64,000 nucleotides of DNA, from positions 1 through 64,000 of the forward strand of contig JAJEHX010000028.1 of assembly GCA_022823465.1 (NCBI GenBank), read 5' to 3'. The notes under the pieces are model-generated. The model had not been told where the DNA came from and ran no database searches. It was given only the letters and a program-made list of their open reading frames with translations. The DNA is from Candidatus Latescibacterota bacterium. GTDB taxonomy: Bacteria; JAAXHH01. The first letter of the stretch is position 1. Every line of letters begins with the position of its first letter. A program made the translations under genes and the position numbers. Positions 52,279 to 59,298 of the stretch are shown here, piece by piece.

Positions 52279-54207
52279 CTAGCCGGAAACGGGCGCTGCG
52301 TGACCGCCGTAGCCGAGGGCTTCCACGTCCCTGTGCAACCGGTCGAGTACCTTGGTCCGCACCTCTTCGAACATCTCCCGGGTCAGGAAATGCACGCCCG
52401 GCAGGTCACCCTTGGGCTGACCCACGAAGACGTCGGACGGCAGATCGTATTCGGCCTCCGTGATGCCCTGTTTCTGCTCGAGGGCGAACCCCAGGATGTG
52501 CGCCCTGTAGGTGGCGTCCAGCACCCGCTCGGCCGAGAAGGGCACGCCGAAAACGGACTCAATCCCTTCGCTGACCTGGTCCGGCGGGGCCATGGTGAAC
52601 AAACACCCGCCGTGCAGGTCCTTGTTGACCATTTTCCAGCCCTCCTCGGTGATGTTGTGGACCCAGTAGTCCGCCGAATCGGGCTTGCAGTCAGGGTCCA
52701 TCACGTACAGCAGGAAGGTGCGCATGGACATGTGCCCGCCCGCCACGGCAAAGGGATAGCCCGGATTGGTCTGTCCCAGGTAGGCGGAGAACTCCACCCC
52801 CTTGGCGTGCATGGCGAAGGCCTCGCCTCCGATCTCTTCGGCGATCGCCCGGACGCCCTTGCCGAAGAGGGGCTCGCGGCCGTAGGCGATATCTTCCTTG
52901 AGACGGCGCGCGCCCTCCGCGTCCCCGAAGGTGACGCCGCCCGCGACCGTACCGTTGCCCCGGGCATTGTAATCCATCAGGAAGGAGAGCACGACGTTGG
53001 CCGAAATGGTATCGAAGCCCAGGTCGTCGTCCAGACGGGCGAGTTCCAGGTTGTCGTGGGGGTCGAGGATGCCGAGGTTGGCGCCGGACAGTTCCATGGG
53101 CTCGAACTCGAACCGGCCGAGGTATTCCCCATGGTTCCGCCGGGCCTGGCGCCAGTCGGGGTCCTTGCCGCCTTCCGGGACGTCGTAGAAGTCCTGGTGG
53201 CAGGTAATCTGACAGCCGTAGCAGCTCTTGTCGATGACGATGAAATCGTCCGATTCCCGCATGGTCTCCAGGTGCACCGGGACGGCCACGTTCTCGCCGG
53301 GCGGCTCGAAGTTCCTGTAGGGCAGTACCCCGAATCCATCGAGGATCTTGCTGTTCTTGCCCGTGCCGCCCAGTCCGTTCCGATTGTGCGGATGGCGGTA
53401 CCCCCGGCTCTGCTCGCCCCGTCCGATCTCGTTGTTGATGGCCTTAAGCCGGTCGTCGCCCTTTCGGTAATAGTCCGTCTCAGCCCTGGCTACTATGCCG
53501 ATGATGTTCTTGGAACCGAGCACCGATCCCATGCCGAGCCGGCCCGCGAACCGCCACTTGTCTTCTCCGCTCATCAACTGTTCCTGCGTCGACCCCACCA
53601 CGGCCGCGTACCAGACCGTTTCCCAGTTTTCACCGGCCGGTCCGATGACAGCGAAATGAGCGTGGTAATTCCTGTCGCCCTCGTTGTAGCGCTCGTCCAG
53701 ATAGACCATCTTGTCCCGGACCCGCGCGCCGACCAGGTGTTCAGGGGCATCGATGAGGGAAATATCCGGTCCGTCGTCGGTCTGCTCGATAACGAGGAAG
53801 CTGGGACCGTCCGCGCGGCCGGTCAGTATCAGGTCGCCGATACCGGTGTAGGAGAACTTGCGTCCGAAACTGCCGCTCATGGCCGACCAGACGGGCATGG
53901 GCATCCCCGCCCGGGTGCGTTTCAAGGGGGAAAAGCCGGAGAAATACGCCCGCAGCCCGGTCATGAACTGCGTGCCGGTGAAACAGCCGGTGTTGATGAC
54001 CAGCGGGGCGTCCGGCGCGAAGGGATCGCTGACTTCATAGCCGGAAAGGATCTTGAACGACCGGCCTATACCCCCCAGGAAGTCCATGTCGTCCAGAACA
54101 GGGCGTTCTTCGCTCCGTACCTCGCGGCCGGCGGACAGGTCGTATTCAATGCGGGTGTAGCAATAATCGGTCACGTCTCCCGGCGTGCCGTTTCCAGGCT
54201 TAAGCAC
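52279..54207 (-). CDS. Aldehyde:ferredoxin oxidoreductase-like tungsten enzyme
   Basis: A 642-residue AOR-family enzyme. The 4Fe-4S ligands are C329-Y-G-C332-Q-I-T-C336 plus a distal Cys, probably C507 in D-P-D-C. Other AOR marks are G-G-I-G-R, N-T-G-C-F-T-G, G-S-F-G-R-K-F, W-R-F-A-G-R-L-G-M-G-S-V and H-M-S-M-R-T-F. These enzymes oxidise aldehydes to acids with a tungstopterin cofactor and ferredoxin, are oxygen-sensitive and are mostly found in anaerobes. No ferredoxin or pterin gene is adjacent. It is divergent from a PhyH gene across a 333-bp spacer and convergent with the GH-like gene. Confidence 0.92.
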   Translation of the reverse strand: MLKPGNGTPGDVTDYCYTRIEYDLSAGREVRSEERPVLDDMDFLGGIGRSFKILSGYEVSDPFAPDAPLVINTGCFTGTQFMTGLRAYFSGFSPLKRTRAGMPMPVWSAMSGSFGRKFSYTGIGDLILTGRADGPSFLVIEQTDDGPDISLIDAPEHLVGARVRDKMVYLDERYNEGDRNYHAHFAVIGPAGENWETVWYAAVVGSTQEQLMSGEDKWRFAGRLGMGSVLGSKNIIGIVARAETDYYRKGDDRLKAINNEIGRGEQSRGYRHPHNRNGLGGTGKNSKILDGFGVLPYRNFEPPGENVAVPVHLETMRESDDFIVIDKSCYGCQITCHQDFYDVPEGGKDPDWRQARRNHGEYLGRFEFEPMELSGANLGILDPHDNLELARLDDDLGFDTISANVVLSFLMDYNARGNGTVAGGVTFGDAEGARRLKEDIAYGREPLFGKGVRAIAEEIGGEAFAMHAKGVEFSAYLGQTNPGYPFAVAGGHMSMRTFLLYVMDPDCKPDSADYWVHNITEEGWKMVNKDLHGGCLFTMAPPDQVSEGIESVFGVPFSAERVLDATYRAHILGFALEQKQGITEAEYDLPSDVFVGQPKGDLPGVHFLTREMFEEVRTKVLDRLHRDVEALGYGGHAAPVSG

Positions 54208-54296
54208 GATATCCCCCTCGCTATTGTACGGGTTCTGTTACCATCGTCATCGTTTTGGCATTTGAACGGGACCGCGCCGGATTACCGCGCGGCGCC

Positions 54297-54325
54297 GTAT
54301 ATTATACAGGAATGTCATAATATAC
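54297..54325. promoter_or_regulatory. AT-rich inverted repeat in the AOR-PhyH spacer
   Basis: GTATATTAT (54297-54305) and ATAATATAC (54317-54325) form a 9-bp dyad with an 11-nt gap. TATACAGGAATG also occurs twice (54303-54314 and 54321-54332). It lies about 90 nt upstream of the AOR start, in a position for an operator. A 15-codon frame with a Trp-Thr-Trp end (54338-54385) follows, which may be chance. Nothing else is seen in the 333-bp spacer besides the promoter at 54423. Confidence 0.45.
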
Positions 54326-54422
54326 AGGAATGCCGGCATGAAAACAGCAATTATAAAGGCGAGACATTGGACATGGTCCCGGTAGGCCGTTCAAGCGATT
54401 ATCCCGGCGGGGCAATGGGCGG

Positions 54423-54452
54423 TTGACATTTCCCCGGTGTTTCTTGTAGAAT
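54423..54452 (+). promoter_or_regulatory. Promoter of the PhyH gene
   Basis: TTGACA (54423-54428), an 18-nt spacer and TAGAAT (54447-54452), about 90 nt before the ATG at 54541. Confidence 0.65.
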
Positions 54453-54540
54453 AACCGTTAGAACAATTTTAAATCATTCATCAAATCATCTCCCCGAACC
54501 TTTATCCGAACCCTGTGCAGGCCAGGTGCCGAGGCCATAG

Positions 54541-55464
54541 ATGACAGATCTTTCCCAGCAGACCGAACCCGCGATCGAAGTCCCCGCGATCGTGGACGAA
54601 GAGCAGATCCAGTTTTACGTGGACAACGGCTATCTCGTCGTGCCCGACCTGATGAGCGCCGATGAACTGCAGGAATTGAAGGACGACCTGGTCGACGTGG
54701 CCCGGGGCAAGTATCCCTGCAGGGGACTCGATCCGCCCGGGCCGGACGACACCGACGATGACGTCCTCCAGCGTATCCTGTGCATCCACCAGCCCCACTT
54801 CGTCAGCCAGGTGATCGAAAAGTACGTGCGCCACCCGAAGATCTGCGGCGTGCTGAGCCAGATCACCGCGGCCCACCTGCCCTACTGGGACGGGAGCGTC
54901 AAGTGCATGCAGTCCATGTACTTCATCAAGCCGCCCCGGTTCCAGGGCCAGGCCTGGCACCAGGACGAGATCTTCATCCCCACGCGGGACCGGTCCCTGA
55001 TCGGCGCGTGGATCGCCGTGGACGACGCGACGATCGAGAACGGCTGCCTCTACGTCATACCCGGTTCCCACCGCAACGGCTACCTGTATCCCCAGCGGCA
55101 GCACGAGAATCCCGACGAGTTCGACTTCGCACCGGAAAGCTACGGTTTCGACGAGTCCGTGGAAGTGCCGGTCGAAGTCCGCGCCGGCGCCCTGGTCTTC
55201 TTCAACGGCTATCTGCTGCATCGATCCTACAAGAACCGTAGCGGCCAGCACCGCCGCGTACTGGTGAACCACTACTGCAACGCATGGAGCCTGCTGCCGT
55301 GGGGCATCGAAGAGGGAGAGCGCCCCGCCACGGCCGACCGGCGCGTAATCGTTCCGGTTTCCGGTACCGACCCCTACGCCTGGAAGGGCTACGAACCCGC
55401 GCAGGACAAGATCTGGATACGCAACTGCAAGGCGGCGGATGATATGAGGGAAAGGGCGGAGTAA
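54541..55464 (+). CDS. Phytanoyl-CoA dioxygenase (PhyH) family enzyme
   Basis: A 307-residue Fe(II)/2-oxoglutarate oxygenase. H-Q-D-E in A-W-H-Q-D-E gives two iron ligands and the distal His lies in L-L-H-R-S-Y; V-I-P-G-S-H-R-N-G and G-A-L-V-F-F-N-G are standard PhyH strands. It differs from the 32907-33728 enzyme in length and motif, so the two are distant paralogues. It has its own TTGACA promoter and a strong hairpin after the stop, so it is expressed alone. Substrate unknown. Confidence 0.92.
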   Translation: MTDLSQQTEPAIEVPAIVDEEQIQFYVDNGYLVVPDLMSADELQELKDDLVDVARGKYPCRGLDPPGPDDTDDDVLQRILCIHQPHFVSQVIEKYVRHPKICGVLSQITAAHLPYWDGSVKCMQSMYFIKPPRFQGQAWHQDEIFIPTRDRSLIGAWIAVDDATIENGCLYVIPGSHRNGYLYPQRQHENPDEFDFAPESYGFDESVEVPVEVRAGALVFFNGYLLHRSYKNRSGQHRRVLVNHYCNAWSLLPWGIEEGERPATADRRVIVPVSGTDPYAWKGYEPAQDKIWIRNCKAADDMRERAE

Positions 55465-55478
55465 TAAGGTTCAGTGGC

Positions 55479-55513
55479 ACCGGCGCGCGTATGCCAAATC
55501 GAAGCGCGCCGGT
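55479..55513. terminator. Bidirectional hairpin terminator
   Basis: ACCGGCGCGC (55479-55488) and GCGCGCCGGT (55504-55513) form a perfect 10-bp stem with a 15-nt loop, midway between the convergent PhyH (plus) and methyltransferase (minus) genes. Confidence 0.7.
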
Positions 55514-55546
55514 TTGCTCGCCTGCCCGCGCCAGGCATTGGGCCGG

Positions 55547-56308
55547 TCACTTCTTGACCGTCGCGAATCCGATCACGGGCGGAACGGCCATGAATTCGTC
55601 CCAGAAACCGTTGTCCCGCTCAGACGGATGCAACCGCGGTTCAATCCAGTGAAAACCGACAAAGCCGGCTTCCTCGAAAGCCCGGCGATAGGTTCCCGGC
55701 GAGAGATAGTAGTTGTTGAACTCGAATCGCGTGCCGTCGTCGTTCGTGAACCTGTAGACAATCGGGTCGCCGTCGGACGGCGTCCCCTCGGACGGTGTCC
55801 CGGTATACTCCTTTTCGAATCCGTACCGTGCGTATGAGACCGTGCCGCCCGGCGCGTACAGGACGTTGTCGTTAGACCCCACGAATCGCCCGCCCGGTTT
55901 CAGCGCGCCGTGCGCCGCCCGGACGAAGCGAAGGAGTTCATTCCCGTCGCGGGCGTAGTTCAGCAGGTACATGGCCACGACGAGATCGACAGGCTCGTCC
56001 AGGACCAGGGCCGCCGCGTCCCGGTACAGATACCGGCAACCCGCGGGCCGCGCACGTTCCTCGGCCTTGGCCAGCCGGATCATTTCGGCGGAGACGTCGA
56101 CGCCGAGCACCTCCCCGGCGCCGGCGCGTTTCAGCTTGCGCGTATAGAACCCCTCGCCGCAGGCCAGGTCGAGGACCTTTATCCCGGTGATGTCTCCGAG
56201 CGTCTCGAATAGGGTGTATTCCTCGATGTATTCCCGAAAGGACAGCTGCTTGGAGTCTTTGTAGGCCCCGGCGATGGCGTCGTATTCGGATTCGGTTTGG
56301 TGCGTCAT
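55547..56308 (-). CDS. SAM-dependent class I methyltransferase
   Basis: A 253-residue methyltransferase. Motif I V-L-D-L-A-C-G-E-G-F-Y lies near 45, then V-D-V-S-A-E-M-I, D-L-V-V-A-M-Y-L and L-K-P-G-G-R-F-V. The N-terminus S-E-Y-D-A-I-A-G-A-Y matches the ToxA/YcgJ-like group. ATG 56308 is chosen because a GGAAGGGAA ribosome site precedes it; upstream in-frame residues look non-coding. Residues near 182-190 (G-T-P-S-E-G-T-P-S-D-G) reflect a small repeat, GGACGGCGTCCCCTC-type. Substrate unknown. Confidence 0.88.
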   Translation of the reverse strand: MTHQTESEYDAIAGAYKDSKQLSFREYIEEYTLFETLGDITGIKVLDLACGEGFYTRKLKRAGAGEVLGVDVSAEMIRLAKAEERARPAGCRYLYRDAAALVLDEPVDLVVAMYLLNYARDGNELLRFVRAAHGALKPGGRFVGSNDNVLYAPGGTVSYARYGFEKEYTGTPSEGTPSDGDPIVYRFTNDDGTRFEFNNYYLSPGTYRRAFEEAGFVGFHWIEPRLHPSERDNGFWDEFMAVPPVIGFATVKK

Positions 56309-56440
56309 TTGGATTTCCCTTCCTCTACCTATCACATTAAAGCGTAGCAGAACGGAGTTCAAGTTCCAATGTCCAATGCCCCTGGGGCCCGCGGTCCGCG
56401 GTCCAAAGTGCAGTACAGGAAAACTCATTTTCCGAACTCG

Positions 56441-56460
56441 AATCCCAATCAATTGGGATT
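56441..56460. promoter_or_regulatory. Perfect 20-bp palindrome in a divergent spacer
   Basis: AATCCCAATCAATTGGGATT: two exact 9-bp arms around CA. It sits in the 342-bp spacer 56309-56650 between the methyltransferase (minus) and sulfatase-fold (plus) genes, a typical position for a dimeric repressor site. A weak promoter, TTGACG (56540-56545), 17 nt, TAAGTT (56563-56568), follows on the plus strand. No gene is seen in the spacer. Confidence 0.55.
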
Positions 56461-56650
56461 TCAGAGACAGATTCGTCATTCGCCCTGCAGAGGCGACTTA
56501 TCCTGTCTGCATGTCCGTCTTGTCCAACCCGCAAATCCGTTGACGTAACGGCCTTTCCTCCTTAAGTTCCCCTTTGTTTTTCGAATCTTGAAAACCAAAA
56601 CAACCTGAAGATCATCGCGAAGTATCATTCCCTTACCCAGCGGAGCATCC

Positions 56651-58144
56651 GTGAACGTCATCTGCGTCTGCCTGGACACCTTTCGCGCCGACATCATCGG
56701 CCCGGGCAAGAAGTACAGTCACGCGCACACGCCCAATCTCGACGCCTTTCACGGCAGCAGCATCCGGTTCAACCGCGCCTTCGGTGAAGGACAGCCCACG
56801 TTGCAGGTGCGCCGGGCGCTGTTCACCGGGATGCGCAGCTTCCCCTGGCGGTACAACTTCGACCGGCGCGGCCACTGGCACCACGCCCCGGGCTGGCACA
56901 AGATCCCGCCGGAGCAGGACACGATCGCGGAGGTGCTGCTGGAACGGGGGTACCTGACGGCCCTCGTCGCCGACACGTACCACATGTTCAAGCCCACCAT
57001 GAACTTTTCCCGGGGGTTCGCCCACCTGGATTTCGTGCGGGGCCAGGAATCGGACAACTGGAAGAGCGGGGACCCGAGGCTGGTCGAGGCGCAACTCGCC
57101 CGACATGTGCGCGCACCCGTGGACATGTCCCGGCAGGTCGGCCTGGTCAATTACCTGCTGAACCAGCGCCACAGAAAGGAAAAGGACGACTACCAGTGCG
57201 CCCGGGTGTTCAACTCGGCCTGCGCATGGCTTGCGGACAACCATACGGCGGGGCCCTTCTTCCTGTGGGTCGACAGTTTCGATCCTCACGAGCCCTGGGA
57301 TCCTCCGCCGGAATACGCCGACCGGTACTTCGAACACGACGGTCTCGATTTCATCGTGCCCGGTCCGGCTTACGCGAGTGACGGGTCGGGCGGCTCGCGT
57401 GGCTCAAGCGGACCAGGCGGGCGAGGCGGTCTAGGCGGGCCGTCGGAAGCCGAACTCAGGCGCATCGAGGCGCTGTATCTCGGGGAAGTCACCCTCGTGG
57501 ACGAGTACGTGGGCCGGTTGTTGAATACGGCAGCGGACCTGAACCTCCTCGATGAGACCATGATCGTGATCCTGTCGGACCACGGAACCCAGTTGCTCGA
57601 CCAGGGAAGTTTCGGCAAGGGACCGAACGAACTGCATCCCTTCAATACGCAACTCAACCTCATGATGCGGGCACCGGGCGGACCGGCGGACGTTGACGTG
57701 GACGCCTTCGTGCAGAACCACGATCTCATGCCCACGCTGCTTGGCCGGCTCGGAGTACGGTCGGACTGGACAGACGGGGCGGACCTGTGGCCGCTGGTCA
57801 CGGGCGAGAAGACCGCCGTCCGGGACCGCATCGTGACCGGGTGGGCATCCTTTATCACGGGCAATGCCGTGGGCCGGGCCAGCGTGCGGGACGACCGCTG
57901 GAACTTCTGCACGTCGGTGGGCTACGAGGACGAGGCGGGCGATGAACTCTTTGACCTGTCGAACGATCCGGAGGAGCGACAGAATGTCGCCGGGCTGCAT
58001 CCCGATGTCGTTTCGGACCGTCGCAGCGACGTAGAGGGCGTCATCGGCCAGCCCCTTCCCGGCCGGATGGTGGAGGTATGCGACCCCGCCCCGGCGCCTA
58101 TGACGCGCTGGCTGGAACAACGGTTGCGGGGGCGGCAGGATTGA
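56651..58144 (+). CDS. Sulfatase-fold hydrolase with Thr at the formylglycine position
   Basis: A 497-residue alkaline-phosphatase-superfamily enzyme starting at GTG 56651 (GGAG 5 nt upstream). L-D9-T-F-R-A-D, H-T-P-N-L-D, F-D-P-H-E-P-W and L-S-D-H-G-T-Q, plus G-K-G-P-N-E-L-H, are the sulfatase metal and lysine motifs. Where sulfatases have C/S-x-P-x-R, this protein has T50-L-Q-V-R54, so it cannot carry formylglycine; Thr nucleophiles occur in phospho-enzymes of the superfamily. A phosphodiesterase or phosphonate hydrolase is therefore as likely as a sulfatase. Residues about 247-264 are a Gly/Ser/Arg-rich insert coded by 9-bp units. No signal peptide is seen. Confidence 0.82.
   Translation: MNVICVCLDTFRADIIGPGKKYSHAHTPNLDAFHGSSIRFNRAFGEGQPTLQVRRALFTGMRSFPWRYNFDRRGHWHHAPGWHKIPPEQDTIAEVLLERGYLTALVADTYHMFKPTMNFSRGFAHLDFVRGQESDNWKSGDPRLVEAQLARHVRAPVDMSRQVGLVNYLLNQRHRKEKDDYQCARVFNSACAWLADNHTAGPFFLWVDSFDPHEPWDPPPEYADRYFEHDGLDFIVPGPAYASDGSGGSRGSSGPGGRGGLGGPSEAELRRIEALYLGEVTLVDEYVGRLLNTAADLNLLDETMIVILSDHGTQLLDQGSFGKGPNELHPFNTQLNLMMRAPGGPADVDVDAFVQNHDLMPTLLGRLGVRSDWTDGADLWPLVTGEKTAVRDRIVTGWASFITGNAVGRASVRDDRWNFCTSVGYEDEAGDELFDLSNDPEERQNVAGLHPDVVSDRRSDVEGVIGQPLPGRMVEVCDPAPAPMTRWLEQRLRGRQD
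57389..57442. repeat. 9-bp minisatellite inside the sulfatase-fold gene
   Basis: Six in-frame units: GGCGGCTCG, CGTGGCTCA, AGCGGACCA, GGCGGGCGA, GGCGGTCTA, GGCGGGCCG, coding a Gly-rich linker ahead of the conserved E-A-L-Y-L-G-E-V-T helix. Confidence 0.85.
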
Positions 58145-58250
58145 ACAGCGGGTGTGTGGAACTACATCTGCGGCAAACCCGCGCGTCTGCGGCAGGACTG
58201 AACCGCGGGTGTGTGAATGAATCGACATCTGCTGCGAACCCGCGCGTCTT
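58132..58250. repeat. Tandem 57-62-bp hairpin repeat after the sulfatase-fold gene
   Basis: Two imperfect copies (58132-58188 and 58189-58250) share GCGGCAGGAYTGAAC, GCGGGTGTGTG, ACATCTGC and AACCCGCGCGTCT. Each forms a stem-loop: GCGGGT/ACCCGC (58148-58153 with 58177-58182) and CGCGGGT/ACCCGCG (58204-58210 with 58238-58244). The first copy starts within the last codons of the gene. It may act as a terminator or mRNA-stabilising REP-like element. Confidence 0.6.
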
Positions 58251-58306
58251 GAGGAGTCGCGATCCATGAGGGCGCACAATTGAGTCCATGAGGGATCAAC
58301 GTTTAG

Positions 58307-58363
58307 TTGTACAATTGTACAATTAGATCGCGCATATCGCGTAGTATGTACAAAGACTGTACA
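58307..58363. promoter_or_regulatory. Cluster of four TGTACA palindromes upstream of an SDR gene
   Basis: TTGTACAATTGTACAA (58307-58322) is two abutting 8-bp palindromes; further TGTACA sites lie at 58347-58352 and 58358-58363, followed by a TATATT (58365-58370) that could be the -10. The cluster lies 40-100 nt before the SDR start, with AT-rich composition unlike its surroundings, and looks like an operator array for a dimeric regulator. Confidence 0.55.
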
Positions 58364-58404
58364 GTATATTAGCATGAAACGGAGTAGATCTTGAAGGTGC
58401 AATC

Positions 58405-59187
58405 ATGCGGTTAGCGAACAAAGCCGCCATTGTGACGGGCGCGGGAGACGGGATAGGACGGGGCATCGCGCTGGCGCTGGCCGGTGAGGGCGCCTCGGTG
58501 GCGGTGTGCGACGTAAACGCCGAAACCGTTGCGGAGACCGGCAGGCTGATCGCGGACGAGGGCCGGTCCGTCCTGTCGGAGTCGCTGGACATTACCGATC
58601 ACGGCCGGGTCAGGTCCTTTGTGAACGACGCGGCGTCCCGGTTCGGCAGGATCGACGTACTGGTCAACAACGCCGCCATCATGCCAGTCGGCCCCATCGA
58701 GGACCAGGATGAAGAGATCATGTCCCGCATCCTCTCCGTCAACCTGCTCGCGCCGGCCGTCTTCAGCAAGTACTGCATTCCGCATATGCGGGCGGCGGGC
58801 GGCGGATCGATCATCCACATGGCCAGCGTGACGGGCCACAACGGCCATCCGGGCGTGGCCGTTTACGGCGCGACGAAGGGCGGGCTGATCGCCCTCGCCC
58901 GGGGTCAGGCCATGGAGCTGGCCGAAGACCGGATCAGGGTCAACACGGTTTCGCCGGGCACGGTGGATTCGCCCATGCTGCACAACTTCGTGAAGGAGAA
59001 CGCCGAGGATCCGCAAGCGGCGCTCAGGGCTTTCGATCGTCTACATCCCATCGGCCGGATCGCCACCATAGAAGAGGTCGCCAACGTATTCGTGTTCCTC
59101 GCGAGCGATGAATCCAGCGACATCACGGCGACGGACATCCGGTGCGACGGCGGTTACGCGGTCCAGGGGCGTCAGCCGACGGAATAG
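58405..59187 (+). CDS. Short-chain dehydrogenase/reductase
   Basis: A 260-residue classical SDR: T-G-A-G-D-G-I-G cofactor motif, C-D-V-N (an Asp favouring NAD+), N-N-A-A near 87, Ser in M-A-S-V-T-G, and Y-G-A-T-K. The C-terminal strand ends R-C-D-G-G-Y. It is preceded by the TGTACA operator-like cluster and begins a co-directional run with the isomerase, PGI/PMI and reductase genes. A fragment of its 3' end is repeated downstream (59223-59259). Role: oxidation of a sugar or alcohol is likely, with the substrate unknown. Confidence 0.92.
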   Translation: MRLANKAAIVTGAGDGIGRGIALALAGEGASVAVCDVNAETVAETGRLIADEGRSVLSESLDITDHGRVRSFVNDAASRFGRIDVLVNNAAIMPVGPIEDQDEEIMSRILSVNLLAPAVFSKYCIPHMRAAGGGSIIHMASVTGHNGHPGVAVYGATKGGLIALARGQAMELAEDRIRVNTVSPGTVDSPMLHNFVKENAEDPQAALRAFDRLHPIGRIATIEEVANVFVFLASDESSDITATDIRCDGGYAVQGRQPTE

Positions 59188-59222
59188 CGTCAAGGAAGCG
59201 ATCTGCCTCTTCGGAAGTCGCC

Positions 59223-59259
59223 CGGCTACGCGGTCCAGAGGATCTCCGGACGGAATAGC
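59223..59259 (+). repeat. Duplicated fragment of the SDR 3' end
   Basis: The last 38 bp around the SDR stop (59151-59188, ...TACGCGGTCCAG...GACGGAATAGC) recur with changes at 59223-59259. It includes the stop codon, so it is a non-coding relic of a short tandem duplication in the 111-bp spacer. Confidence 0.6.
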
Positions 59260-59298
59260 AGTGGAATAGCGGCAAAGAAAACATATGAAGGAGAACAT

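Noticed and set aside
54338-54385. A 15-codon frame ending Trp-Thr-Trp-Ser-Arg, like an attenuator leader peptide
   Set aside because: No ribosome site or terminator/antiterminator pair follows it and the PhyH promoter lies downstream, so attenuation is not supported.
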